64,000 nucleotides of DNA from Coccinella septempunctata (Eukaryota; Arthropoda; Insecta; Coleoptera; Coccinellidae), in assembly GCF_907165205.1 (NCBI RefSeq), contig NC_058195.1, forward strand, positions 20,542,936 to 20,606,935, written 5' to 3'. The translations under genes and the position numbers were made by a program. Shown here one piece after another: positions 31,438-43,676 of this stretch (position 1 is the stretch's first letter; each line of letters begins with the position of its first letter). Below the pieces are notes generated by a model. That model was not told the origin of the DNA, made no database searches, and saw only the letters and a list, made by a program, of their open reading frames with translations.

Positions 31438-32227
31438 TTGTAAATTGAATTCTATTTCTTCAGAAATTGTTATTAAAAATTTGAAATGTATATTTAGTAG
31501 ATTAGGCATACCACAAATATTCATGTCTGATAATGGTACACAATTCTCTAGTTTTGAATTTCAGAGTTTTGCAAAAAGTTGGCAATTTGAAAATATAACT
31601 TCTAGTCCAAATTATCCACGCTCTAATAATATGGTAGAGAGAGCTATTCAAACTGTTAAGAATATAATAAAGAAAAATTCAGAATCAGATACAGAATTAG
31701 AATTAGCTTTATTGGACTGTAGAAATACTCCAATAGATGTAAACATACCTTCACCTAGTGAATTGTTTTTTAATAGGAAAACTAGGACAATTTTACCTGT
31801 TAAAAATGAATTGTTATATCATAGAAATATAAATTTTAAGCGACAGAGAAATCTCTTAGTGAAAAGACAAAACAAACAGAAGACATATCACGACAGGATG
31901 TCAAAAACTTTAAGAATTTTAAATAAAAATGAAAAAATATATATAAAAATGAATAATATTTGGGTAAAAGGAATTGTAATTAGGAGAATTAATTTAAGAT
32001 CTTATTTAGTTGAAATAGCAAGTACCAATTCTATAATTAGGAGAAACAGATATCATATAAAACCATACTTTGTGAACAGTTATAGATATAGATCTGACAT
32101 TGATATTGAGGATGAAGAAAATGAAGTTAATAATACTTGTACTTCAAATACTCAAGACATAGAAAATTCACGCAGAACTACTATTTATAATTTAAGATAT
32201 GGTAGGAAAATAAGACAACCTATTTAG
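31438..32227 (+). pseudogene. Gypsy integrase C-terminal part
   Basis: Same frame as before the stop. MSDNGTQFSSFEFQ (second Asp) and YPRSNNMVERAIQTVK (Glu) complete the DDE set; a basic C-terminal tail follows. No chromodomain and no envelope gene: about 110 bp separate the stop from the 3' LTR. Confidence 0.85.
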
Positions 32228-32342
32228 GCAATTATTATAATGTAAATTATTATAATTTTAATATAATTGATAATATAGATGTAAGAAATTTAGGGAAATT
32301 TTTATAATTCTAAATTGAATTTTATTTTGTTGAAGAGGGAGA

Positions 32343-32440
32343 TGTAATGTATATAACAGATGTTTGTACATATTGTGAATTCAGTATTAAATGAGACACC
32401 GAGCTAGCCATTTGTTTTTATCAAATCGAAATACATCACA
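32343..32440 (+). repeat. 98-bp LTR of gypsy element, 3'
   Basis: Preceded by the purine tract GAAGAGGGAGA (32332-32342) and followed by AAATC. LTR-to-LTR length is 4402 bp. Confidence 0.9.
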
Positions 32441-32445
32441 AAATC

Positions 32446-33066
32446 TAAGGAAAATTCCTCCAAACTGGCATCGCTGCTGATTCTATTTTGGGGGGGGAGG
32501 GGCTGGCAACGACGCGTCGACGCACAAGTTAGTATAGTCTAGACAAGAGCGCGTAATTTGAAAGTTAACTAGGATACGACGAAAATTTAAATTTGTATTT
32601 AATATACATAAAGGGGTAGTAGGTGAATGTAATTGAATATCTCCAAAGTAATTCAAGGGATAAAATGAAATATAAATTAATGCTACTGTATGCAATATAG
32701 TTTCAATAGAATATCTATTATGGAAGGATATTTGTCTTCGTCTATAGACGAAGTTATAAATTGTTAAACAAACAAGGTATAGACTGTCAAATATATTCAG
32801 ACAGATAGATATTTTGTTGTTGTTATTTGCTCTTTCGAGGTACTATGATGACTACCCAGTGCAAAAAGAATGATAGCATATAAACAATTTTTCTTTACAC
32901 ATTAAAAAAACAGTAACTTAAGAAAAGGGATGCTAACGACAAAACAAAAAGTCAGCAGAAATTTTACGGATATTACCTAAAAAATTCCGAAAAAAAATCC
33001 GGTGATGCGTTGAAATATTTCTGCAGTATTTCTTATATATTTATTCAAATATATGAATTTTTATAT
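32446..33066. other. Unassigned spacer
   Basis: Contains a run of nine G at about 32491-32499. No gene recognised. Confidence 0.5.
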
Positions 33067-34061
33067 TGTAACGTGGTTTCCTCGGAGAAAACTTATCTCG
33101 AGCGCCAGCTATTCTTTTCACTAGGAAGAATATTAAACCTACCAGAGTAGCTGCTAGTCGGAGACCGAGTTCGCTGTTATCTAGGGTGGTAGCGATAAGG
33201 AAGTAGTCAAAATCAAATTGTGTACCAGTTTATTCACACCTTCGGAAACTGATTATATATAAAACAGAACTGACGAAATGGATACTAAGGATGACCTCGC
33301 GAAGTGAAATGACTTGCTATACGGTATCGGAATGTAATTGATTGTATTTCTCTAGAAATGAAAAAACACAACCAGGGCGGATCTACTCGAGACTTTAATT
33401 CGCTACCCCAAGGGCTACGCTCCATGACTGATAGCGAAGAAAAGGTGTATTTTGAGCACAACTACGGGATTTCACTGACGACGAGCGGTACCTCTTATTT
33501 TCTATCCCAAAGGCTTAAGCACCATGACTGATAGAAAAGAAGAGATTTCTATTTCAACACTTATGACGTGGGAACGCGAACAGGGGGGTTAACGGGACTT
33601 TCTCCTCACTACCCCAAGGGCTTACGCACCATGACTGATAGCGAAGGGAAAAGTCAGACTCGCGAAACAGGGTAAAGTAAGGCCAAAAAATAACAGAAAG
33701 CGATTCAGTACAGCAGTGTCAAAGAAACAGACGGTGTAGGTCTAATAAAGAAACTGAACGGTATAGACGGGGACCTACCTCCTTTATTTCAGGCACTCGC
33801 GGAAAACGAAAATTAAAAATCTATATCTAAGAGCACTATCATCGTCATCGCATATCAACATCAGAAAAACGTCGAAATCTTCAACGGCATGCAAGAAAAA
33901 CAATGTTAACCACAGATAAACGGTTTTTCACATTTACTCTGCCTATCGGAATGAATGTACTGAATATTTGAGAATTAAATATTTTCAGAGGCGGAAATGT
34001 GAAATGAAAGGAATGCACTAAAATGAACTCCAATTTTCTCAGAAAACTGGGATTCATTACA
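33067..34061 (-). repeat. Family A gypsy 3' LTR
   Basis: Read on plus: TGTAACGTGGTTTCCTCGG ... GGATTCATTACA. The adjacent CCTCTTCCACCTC (34062-34074) is, on minus, a purine tract ending at the LTR edge, which sets the boundary. Homologous to 43677-44377 and 61002-62938. It lacks about 120 bp present in both after tgattatatata. It carries three copies of a roughly 100-bp module with ctaccccaagggcttacgca / ccatgactgatag. Confidence 0.85.
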
Positions 34062-35325
34062 CCTCTTCCACCTCGGAAGAAATTAGCTTACGATGAAATA
34101 GTGACTTTAATTTCACAACTCTATCTACCTCAAGAAATGATGACCTAACTCTCGCGCCGCCTATGTGCTCGTGATCGAACTTACAAGTGAAATAACCTCC
34201 TCAATGAAGTTCCTATTCCCCTCTATGGTTGGCAGTGGTAGTTCCAATGCGCATGCAGAAACGTCAGCTGTCTCCGTCATTTCGTTCAAGAACGGTACGT
34301 CGATACATGGTCTGGGTGTACAATTATTGTGGTGGAGAATCTTCTTTCTCTATGTGGAAATCCATCTTCATCGCTGGTCGGAAACGTGCTATGCTCCATT
34401 TTTCCGGTGAGTACCCAATTTGAATTGTGTTTGGCGGATGTTGGAATTCCATCATGGTTTTGTAGGTTAACCAGGATTCTCGGAAGTTGCAACAGGTGGA
34501 GAGCCTCCGACAATTCGACGTGGGGGGTCAATGGATTGGTTCACCCTTTCGACCCGGGTGCACTGACGTTGGGACTCTCGGATCCGGCATAAGACTTGCA
34601 GGTGGGTAGTAAATATTCCGATCTTTATCGTTCCTCGTGGTCTACTTTTCTTCTTGGAACGGTTTTTTCTGTTTTCAGGTAGGCGGTGATTTCTTCAGGT
34701 AGACGGTATTAAATTGACAGTACAATAATTTCGGTTCGGTTCAGAATAGAAATTGTTTAGATCCATTGGATTAATAGACGGATATACTCAGTTGAAATGT
34801 GAAACAGTATCGTTTATTAGTATTCCTTTCATGAATAGCAGATTTTCAGACGGTTCTGATCGGTTTGATTTATATTTGATTGCATGCTGAACGGATGAAA
34901 ATCTGTAGATACAATATTTCGGTCAACGGTGGTGCATGTAGGAAATTTGAATGGAATTGTGACGGTGTAGTCGGTTATAATTATGTTTAATAACGGGCTT
35001 CAGATTTACGAGATTTCTCCTTGCAGGTGGCCTCGGCTTCTCGGCATCTTGGACAGGCACGGAAGGCTAACTCCCTACTGATTGGCATGCGGAACTTGTT
35101 CAACTTCTTTCAGGGTGGTTCTACCCGCTGATTCTTGGAGACAGATTGTCTGGATGCACTGGGGATATTTACGGAACACTGGTTCTGGTTGGCCGAGCAA
35201 TTACAGTTATTTGGATCAACAGGTAAACGGAAAACAATAATATAATCGGTAACGGAAAAAAAAATATAGTCGGCAATGGAAAAAAATAACGGATTTCCTC
35301 CTTTCAGAGGTTATTTCTATTATTT
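34062..35325 (-). other. Region between family A integrase and 3' LTR
   Basis: 1.26 kb where an integrase tail and possibly an envelope gene would lie. Only short frames remain (34286-34531 is the longest on minus) and I see no membrane or envelope-like feature. Confidence 0.5.
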
Positions 35326-36158
35326 CTATAGAACGGTTCGGCTCGGGACTTCTAGTTCCCTTCCATAATTCAAAAGTGCAGGTGTGAATCCAGTAGACTC
35401 CTGTTTAGCGGTGTTGATGGCAAACGTTAACTCTCCTATCTTTTCATCCCAGGTTCGTTGATCGGCTTCACAAAACTGTGCTATCATAGTCTTCAGGGTA
35501 AGGCTAGCTCTTTCCACAAGGTTGCACTGAGGAGTATACGGTGGTGTGAAACGGTGAGCGATGTCCAGCTCTCGGAGATTGTTCTTGAATAGTCTGCGGT
35601 CAAATTGTACTCCGTTGTCGAATATACCAGTTTTGGGCAACAGTATTTCAGGATGACTTGTTTGTAGAGGGCAGAATAAACAGCTTTGGCGGTGGCTTTC
35701 CGCAACGGACGGCATTCTATCCACTTTGTGAACCGGTCTTGCATTACCACGATGTAGAAGTTTCCTTTTTCTGACCGTGGTAATGGTCCTACAATGTCCG
35801 TGGATACTTCTTTGAACGGCGCATCCGCCATTCGGTGTGGTTGCATATTTTCAGGGGTTTTCTGTTGCCAAACTTTGTTCTTTTGGCACGATGTGCAGTT
35901 TCTCACGTATTTCGCAATGTCTCTAAACATCCCTGGCCAGTAGTAGTTTCTGGCTATCCGTGCAATCGTCTTGGCAATCCCCATGTGACCTGCTAGTTCT
36001 GAGTCGTGGTTTTCCTTCAGTACTTCTGTTCGCTGTTCGGTCGGTACACAGAGTTTCCAGGGTTGGTCGGTTCCATCTTCTGTGAAGTCCCAGAAATATC
36101 GTAACAGTTTTCCATTTTCAACGGTGTAGTCAGGAAAATTTGCTGGGTCTTTTCCCAC
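35326..36158 (-). pseudogene. Family A gypsy integrase
   Basis: Minus strand. Zinc domain HDSELAGHMGIAKTIARI.. CTSCQKNKVW; core KEVSTDIVGPLPRSEKG (first Asp); then a frame slip near 35640 into IFDNGVQFDRRLFKN (second Asp) and PPYTPQCNLVERASLTLKTM (Glu). Ends around SRTVL at 35326. Broken by the slip only; the catalytic residues are kept. Confidence 0.9.
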
Positions 36159-36167
36159 CTCCTGTCT

Positions 36168-37312
36168 CTACTTGTTGTACCATTTGTAGTGGGTTGTTTC
36201 TATTTCGGATAAACATACGGAACCCAGGGACGGTAACGAGTTTCGGGACAGGCTGTCGACTACTTTGTTCATTGATCCTTTACGGTACTGGACTTCAAAG
36301 TCGAATTGCTGAAGGAAAACGGCCCATCGAGTAATTCTTCTGGACGGTGACTTGATGGAATTAAGCCATTTCAGACTCATGTGGTCGGAAATTACGGTGA
36401 AATGAAATCCTTTCAGGTATGGTCGCATTTTCTCTATTGATAAAACGATGGCGAGAAATTCCTTTTCAGACACGGAGTAATTTTTCTCTGCGGGGTTTAG
36501 CGTTCGGCTCACATAGGCAATTACTCTCTCCTCTCCATCTATCGCTTGTGTTAGGGCACCTCCAAGGTCCATGTCACTGGCGTCGGTTTGCAGAACGAAT
36601 GGTTGGGTGAAGTCTGGACAGACCAGTATCGGAGATTAAGTGAGTTTTCGAGCTTGAAGGCCTTCTGCTGATCTTCTCCCCATTTCAAACGGTGTTTCTT
36701 CTGCAGCAACAGAGTCAACGGAGAAACTACATCGGAGAAGTTCTCTATGAAACGACGGTACCAGCTGGCAACTCCAAGAATCGACGCAGTTCTCGGACGG
36801 TTTTCGGTGTTGGCTAAGCCACTATCGAAGAAACTTTGTCGGGATCGGTACAGATGCCATCGGAGGTGACAACATGTCCAAGGTATTTGAGGGATTTTCG
36901 CACAAAGTCACACTTGTCGGGGTTGAGACGAAGATTTGCTTCTCTCAACCGCCGGAATACTTCTCTTCAGTTCTCCAGGTGTTCCTCGAAAGTCTTGCCG
37001 AGGATGACTATGTCGTCGAGGTAAGCAAACGCATCCGGTTCCATCTCTGGACCAATCACTTTATCTATAAATCGCTAGAAGGTGGCTGGGCTTGCATACA
37101 AACCGAACGGCATCACGGTGAACTGGAACAGCCCTCTTCCGGGGACGGTAAATGCGGTAATAGGACGACTCTCTTTGGCTAACGGTATCTGCCAGTATCC
37201 TTGTTTTAGGTCCAGTGTGGAGATGTACTTCGCTTTTCGGAGATTATCCAGAATCCCAGAAATGTACGGCAACGGGTATGCATCTTTTACAGGTACTTGG
37301 TTGACGGCGCGG
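36168..37312 (-). pseudogene. Family A gypsy RT (second part) and RNase H
   Basis: 36168-36572: RNase H (SEKEFLAIVLSIEKM, VISDHMSLKWLNSIKSPSRR). 36573-36960: degraded connection. 36961-37312: RT palm, with FQFTVMPFGLYASPATF then, after a stop, FIDKVIGPEMEPDAFAYLDD including the catalytic YLDD, and STLDLKQGYWQIPLAKES with the first Asp. The frame begins at the solo LTR edge at 37316, which cut the domain in two. Confidence 0.85.
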
Positions 37313-37315
37313 AAG
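37312..37315. repeat. 4-bp target-site duplication of solo LTR
   Basis: GAAG here and at 38678-38681. Removing the LTR and one GAAG restores the RT reading across the junction. Confidence 0.85.
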
Positions 37316-38677
37316 TGTAACGGGGTTTTCCTCGGTGTACTCGAGAGCCAGCTATCTTTAAGGGAGAATAGCAAACCTACTCTGGCAGCTACTAGCCGGA
37401 GACAGGGTTCCCTGGTGTCTAGGGTGTTAGCGACGCACAATGATAGGCAGAATCAACGTATACAACTTTTATTTGTCGATTCGTAAAAAAAAGGGAACAC
37501 AAATGGCACTACTACAAAATTTTTACAGTGACTCGAAATCGGTGAAATTTACAGGGACAAGACGGACGGAATAACACGGGATCCGATCTCAAACGTTATA
37601 CACGGGGGTTAACGGACTTGTTCGCCAGCCAGAACCTGAGACGTACACTTGACGGACAGATATCGGACTTCAGCCAGGTTAGGGGAAGAAAGACAGCACA
37701 GAATTACGACGGCTCACCCTTAGGCTCGTTCGGCACTCCCCGGGTATCAACACCAGCAGAATGCCTCCCTAACCGTAGAGGTGAACACAGGAAAGGGGTA
37801 AAAAGACGGGAACTGAGGAAAGGGTGCGCCTCCCCAAAGTGTCCTTGGTACCCCCCGGGTATCCACACCAGCAGGGTACTTTAACGACAGTAGGAGTGGA
37901 ACTAGGTAAGACCGGAAATTTCAGGACAGGTCGAGCCACCCCAAAGTGCCTTCGCCTACCCCCCGGGTATCCACACCAGCAGGGTACGTTAATGACAGTA
38001 GGGGTGGAACTCAGACTCGGGTATAAGAGGGATGTAGACGGAAAACTGAAGTTCCAATATTATAAAAAAATAACGGAGTGTCGTCTTACCTCTGGGCTAT
38101 ATTCGGCCACTTACACTCGTGAAACTCGACAAAAAGACTCGCCCCAATTGTGGTGAATGAGAAAAGCAAAGAAAAAGAATTTGAACTCTAATATAAAAAA
38201 AAAAACCAAAAAAAATCTTCTGAAAAATTCCGGCGGACGGCACTAAGTATGCAATCAAAGTCAATCGTAACTAGTAACAGTTGGTGAATTAATCGTAAGT
38301 GAAGTGGCCTGCGGGGGAACATCTGATTTTATACCCACAGGGGGGGTGCGGAAATCAGATGTGCCCGGCAGTCGAAATTCGGTAAATTTGCGTCGATGAA
38401 AATGTCTTAATTTCGACTTATCTGTGCTAGCGAACAAAAAAACTCGGTTATCTTCCAATTCAGGATGTTTTATACGGTGCGACATCGTTTTCAGGAAATA
38501 AAAACGGAATAAAAACGGTACGGTATGTTTACAATTCCGAACGATGTCGGAATCCTGAATTGGAAATTGAAAATATTTTCTTGGAAAATTAATTCAAAAC
38601 AAAATTATTTAAAAATGAAAACTAAAATAATTATTCTAAAATGAGGGGGTAGGTTTGAAAACTACCCTCTCGTTACA
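37316..38677 (-). repeat. Family B solo LTR inside family A RT
   Basis: 1362 bp, TGTAACGGGGTTTTCCTCGG ... CTCTCGTTACA on plus. No interior, so it is the product of LTR-LTR recombination. It includes three copies of a roughly 110-bp module around ccccgggtatccacaccagc (about 37738, 37854, 37960). The first 150 bp on plus align with the family A LTR, so A and B are related. Oriented as the host element. Confidence 0.9.
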
Positions 38678-38681
38678 GAAG

Positions 38682-39400
38682 TCGATGCAAAAACGGTATT
38701 TTCCGTCTTCCTTTCTGGCCAATACTACCGGTGAACTCCACGGTGACTTGGAGGGTTCAATCACTCCCTCAGCCAGTATACGGTCCACTTCCTGATTGCT
38801 GATTTCTTTCATTTTCGGGTTTAAGGGTCGGTATCGTTGTTTGATCGGTTCGGTGCCCGGTTTCAGTTCGATCTTATGTTCAATCAGGTCGGTTGTACCA
38901 TATAGGTCTTCAAACTTCTTTAATTCTTCTTTCAGAAATGCCTTCAGCTCCTGTTTCTGAGACTCCGTCAACTCCAACAGGTGTTCTTCGGCGGTGTGAA
39001 CTTCTGCGGTGGTTTCGACGGGAGTCATCGGTTTCGAGATCAGACGGCCTTCCAGAAAGCACTCGGTGGTACTGAGATTTACGGAAAACTTGAAAGTCGA
39101 CAGAACATCCATCCCCAGAATAATGTCAACCGGTATGTTTGGTACCAGTAAGAATTTCAAATCAGGCAGTGTGTAATCGGAAATTTGCACGGTGGTGGTT
39201 TACAGTTTCGGTGTGACGGTGGTTTGTCCGTTCGCTATTACTGCGAAACTGTTGTGCATTGTTTGTCCTGTGATTCCTTTACTTTCACACTGATCGGATA
39301 CGGCCTGACTGCAGAAACTCCTGGTCGCTCCGGTATCTATCAGTGCTCGGAAGTGTTTGCCGGCTATTCTGACCTCTACTAACGGACGATTGTCATTACA
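38682..39400 (-). pseudogene. Family A gypsy protease and RT start
   Basis: Minus strand. Near 39330-39300: LIDTGATRSF, the aspartic protease site. An in-frame stop at about 39198 precedes VQISDYTLPDLKFLLVPNIP and ILGMDVLSTF (protease flap and ILG motif), then KQELKAFLKEELKKFEDLYG, GVIEPSKSPWSSPVVLARKE and KYRFCIDF, where the family B LTR enters. Confidence 0.85.
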
Positions 39401-41305
39401 GGTGGTCGGGGTGCCAGTGGAGTCAAGATTCCGGGAGGTGTGGTCGACTCCGCCTCCAAACTCCCCTTCAGTTTCCCGAACACGGACAGTCTCGTGAGAG
39501 AATATTCTCCCTCTGGCATCGAGAACAGAAGATTTTCGGTGGCCTGCGACATTCTAGACGCATGTGGCCATATCCAGCACACCGGAAACACTGTGTCTGG
39601 AAGGACACTTTCCTCCCTGATGATCATTCGGTCCTGTCAGTATGGCTATTTTCGGCTTGACGGCGGTGTGGCGGTGTTGAAGGTCTGGATCGACCTTCGG
39701 ACCCGTCTCCAGGAGTCGGACGGAGTGATTCCTGTTGCTGGACTATTGACTCTATGGATCTGGGTGACTTTGGACGGTTTTCCCTCGGCGGAGAAAGTCG
39801 TGTCTGTTTGGCTTGTGTCGGCGGAACTGATTCCCTGTGAGCGATTGTTTGGTGAACCTGCTCTCCGGTCTCCATAGAAAAACTTGCCTGATAATGGTTC
39901 AGTTGACGCGGAGTGTACGTCAGGTGAGGTTCCTCCACGAAACCTGGTTTTGAAAGTGGCTGGGTGTACTGGCTCATCTGCCACTGGACCAGTTCAAAAA
40001 CTTTTCCCTCACGGAGAAGTTCGCCATAAGTCTTGGTCTCCTGGAAGGGCAAGGCCTGCTGTAAGGGCGGGATCAACCTCTGTCGGATGAGCCGGATCTG
40101 CTCCACTTCGGATGGTTTGGTATAGGTGAGTTTCTGGAATGAGTTCTGCATCCGGATAAAACACAGAAGCAACTTTTCTTCCGGGCCCTGTGTTCGCCTT
40201 TTTATTTCCTTCAACAGATTCTCCTCGTAGTAAACTGGCAGAAATGCTTCTTTCACTTGGTTGCTGAAATCCTCCCAGTCGTTGAAAGTACCTCTCCTGG
40301 GAATAAACCAATCCCTCGCATCCTTTCGTAGTAATTCAACTGATTCAAAAACTTGTTCCAGGGACACTTTACGCGATTCGGCCAGCCTCTCCACTTCTTC
40401 AAGAAATCCGGTACACTACCAGTGCCATAAAAGGAAATGTTCCACTTATGTACCGGGATGGTTGATATTGTTGATCGGGACTCCGGTTCTGATCGGGCAG
40501 GAGTTGTGGCAACTGGGCGGTCAGGATTTATCCAAGGTGCAGGTAAGTGTGGGAAAGACACCCTTCATGTAGAGTTAATCCATCTTCCCTGTGTCGGACC
40601 CTCAGGTGTTGTTGTCCCACAGTCCTGTGACTGTGTGATAGGTATCGCTGGTAACTGCCGCAGAAATGCTCTACATGTCTGTCTTGTCTCATTCATGGCC
40701 TCTTCTAATGTTGGATTCCTTACAGGTGTACCAGTACGTGAGACATTGACTACTACCGGAGGATCAACACCATCTCCCAAGTCGATCAGTGATTTCTCGA
40801 CCCTTGAAATCCTCTCCGGTTGGATGGGTGACATCCCAGGTGAACTGGGCACCTCCGCATCCAAAAGAGACCTCTGATCCCGGTTGGATGTCTGCGGCTG
40901 TCCACAATTACTCTTATTACGCAGCTCCTCCTGTGTTTCCAAAGCCTTATTTGTAGTCGCCTTCATTTGTTCAATTAGTTGTAACTGTGTTGTGTCTGCA
41001 GTGACAATAAAGTCCAGCTTTCCTTGAATGTGTATTAATCGGGTGTAAATTCGCGAAAATTCGTTAGCCGCATTATCATGATTGAAGTTCTGAAGGGATT
41101 TTACCAAATCGGTGAGTTTATTTCGACAGATCTCAATCTCCGAGGCGGGATTCAATGATGTTGAGGATAGTAGAGGTTCATTAGACTGAAGAACTTGTCG
41201 TAGCAGACTCCGTTTAGTCATCACAGTCGGTATCGATTGTCCCCTCAGTTGTAATTTGTATGTAAGTTCATCACTGAGTAACCGGTTCACATCCATGTTC
41301 GACAT
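39401..41305 (-). pseudogene. Family A gypsy gag
   Basis: Starts MSNMDVNRLLSDELTYKLQL at 41305, an N-terminal part that looks like a SAP-type helix pair (LRGQSIPTVMTKRSLLRQVL). Mid part 40253-40561 and 39624-40394: WNISFYGTGSVPDFL, then DWFIPRRGTFNDWEDFSNQV and FLPVYYEENLLKEIKRRTQG, the retrotransposon capsid fold. Near 39570-39500: two zinc knuckles (CFRCAGYGHMRLEC; CSRCQRENILSRDC). Frame slips near 40560, 40400 and 39630. Confidence 0.85.
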
Positions 41306-41757
41306 ATTATATTCAACTTAGTCCGATGCAGAACGCACCAATATTTCACACTCGGTATGTCTTTCACAATCCGTTCAATTGCCATGTCCGACCCTGTAAA
41401 TGAATCGTTAGCCTACCTTTTCACTTATGTTCGAAGTGGATATTGGTGCACCGCAGAAAAATAAAGTCTGAGTCCCGGTTTATCAAAAAAAAGAACTAAG
41501 ACCCGGCACACCAAAAACAATCTAAGTCCTGATGTCTCACAAAAAAACAAGTTTTAAGAGTCCAACGTTACTCGAAAAAATTTCAATCAGTCCCACTAAA
41601 GTCCGAAAATATTCGAGAAATGCCGCACACAATCGCAAGTCGTTTCGTATAGGTTAAATTCCAAACAGTTTTCCAAGTTCAATAGCCCGAAAATAAATCA
41701 CAATCATCGAATATCAGTTTTCAGAAAAATCAGAAATAATGGGTAAGTTTCAGCAGT
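41306..41757 (-). other. Family A leader (5' untranslated), first part
   Basis: Non-coding sequence between the gag start and the second solo LTR; it continues after it at 43130-43658. Confidence 0.6.
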
Positions 41758-41761
41758 ACAG

Positions 41762-43125
41762 TGTAACGAGAGAGTAGTTTTCAAACCTACCCCCTCGTTT
41801 TAGAATAATTATTTTAGTTTTCATTTTTAAATAATTTTGTTTTGAATTAATTTCCGAGAAATCTTTTCGAATTTCCAATTCAGGATTCCAACATCGTTCG
41901 GAATTGTAAACATACCGTACCGTTTTTATTCCGTTTTTATTTCCTAAAAACGATGTCGCACCGTATAAAACATCCTGAATTGGAAGATAACCGAGTTTTT
42001 TTGTTCGCTAGCACAGATAAGTCGAAATTAAGACGTTTTCATCGACGCAAATTTACCGAATTTCGACTGTCGGGCACATCTGATTTCCGCACTCCCCCTG
42101 TGGGTATAAAATCAGATGTTCCCCGCAGGCCACTTCACGTACGATTTATTTTCCTGGTTGTTAACTTACGATTTTCGCTTGACTTCCGATTTTCACTCTT
42201 ACCTTACGCCGTTGAGTTTTTGCATAAGATTTCTTTTGAGTTTTGGGTTCATTTTTTGCCGTTCAGAATATAAATTTTTAGTTTTGTTTTCTCTCAGTAA
42301 TTACCGTGTACCATTCGGGTGAATTCGAGAGTTGTGAGTGTAAGTGGCCGAATATAGCCCAGAGGTAAGACGACACTCCGTTTAGTTTTTTTTATTGGAA
42401 CTTCAGTTTTCCGTCGACATCCCTCTTATACCCGAGTCTGAGTTCCACCCCTATTGTCATTAACGTACCCTGCTGGTGTGGATACCCGGGGGGTAGGCGA
42501 AGGCACTTTGGGGTGGCTCACCCTTTCCCGAAATTTCCCGTCTTATCTAGTTCCACCCCTACTGTCGTTACAGTACCCTGCTGGTGTGGATACCCGGGGG
42601 GTACCGAGGACACTTTGGGGTGGCGCACCCTTTCCTCAGGTCCCGTCTTTTAACACGTTCCTGTGTTCACCCCTACGGTTAGGGAGGCATTCTGCTGGTG
42701 TGGATACCCGGGGAGTGCCGAACGAGCCTAAGGGTGAGCCGTCGTAATTCTGTGCTGTCTTTCATCCCCTAACCTGGCTGAAGTCCAATATCTGTCCGTC
42801 AAGTGTACGTCTCAGGTTCTGGCTGGCGAACAAGTCCGTTAACCCCCGTAAAACATTTGAGATCGGATCCAGTGTTATTCCCTCCGTTTTGCCCTGTAAA
42901 TCTCACTGATTTCGAGTCACTGAATTTTGTAATAGTGCTATTTGTGTTCCCCTTTTAAGACTCGACAAATAAAAGTTGTATACGTTGATTCTGCCTATCA
43001 TTGTGCGTCGCTAACACCCTAGACACCAGGGAACCCTGTCTCCGGCTAGTAGCTGCCAGGGTAGGTTTGCTATTCTCCCTTAAAGAATAGCTGGCGTTCG
43101 AGTCTGACGAGGAAAACCCGTTACA
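41762..43125 (+). repeat. Family B solo LTR, opposite orientation
   Basis: TGTAACGAGAGAGTAG ... AACCCGTTACA, about 1364 bp, reverse complement of 37316-38677. Flanked by ACAG (41758-41761 and 43126-43129), a perfect 4-bp duplication. Contains the same cccgggggg-type tandem modules. Confidence 0.9.
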
Positions 43126-43658
43126 ACAGGTCAAAAGACAATATAAAGCAAGTAGACAAGTTATCAACAGGGTAATAGGTGATTCACTATTAAACCGATA
43201 GATAAATCCAACGTATTAAATTTTACCAATTCCGATAATAAATTTTCAATGTTCGGAAATTCACTCACCTTCAATACGAAATTAAAACAGTTCAATTTAA
43301 TAAATCAGAAATAATAAGAAATCGGAAATAATTTCGACTGATATAACGGCGTAATAACATTTCAGTTTTCAACAACTCAATAAAGTAATCGGCAAAAAAA
43401 AATAATCACAAATTATTTTCAATGGGGTTCAACTATAGGAAAATTTTCAAAATATAATCCAATTCAATTCACAGTATAACAGTTCAATATAGAGTGGCAG
43501 GGAATAAAACACAGATCAAGTTTATTTTTCACAGTTTTCCGTTAAAGAAATAGTTACTCACTGAGTTACTGAGGTTTTACTTTCTGTTTCGAGAATTCAC
43601 TCACTGTCCGGTTAATGTTTCTCACCTCTGTTGTTTCCTACTAGATTTTGAACCGTCC

Positions 43659-43676
43659 CTGCTCGGGCGCCATTTT
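43659..43676 (-). promoter_or_regulatory. Family A primer-binding site (Lys-tRNA type)
   Basis: On minus, four A after the LTR end, TGGCGCCCGAGCAGGGAC (approximate position). This differs by one base from the well-known Lys-tRNA primer site TGGCGCCCGAACAGGGAC. Confidence 0.75.

Noticed and set aside
34062..35325. Envelope gene of the family A gypsy element
   Set aside because: No long frame, signal peptide, furin-like site or membrane segment can be seen.
37618..38156. Plus-strand frames with repeated PPGYPHQQGTL-like words
   Set aside because: They are translations of tandem modules inside a solo LTR.
39440..40877. Long plus-strand frames (145-146 codons) opposite gypsy gag
   Set aside because: Shadows of the minus-strand gag, which carries the recognised motifs.
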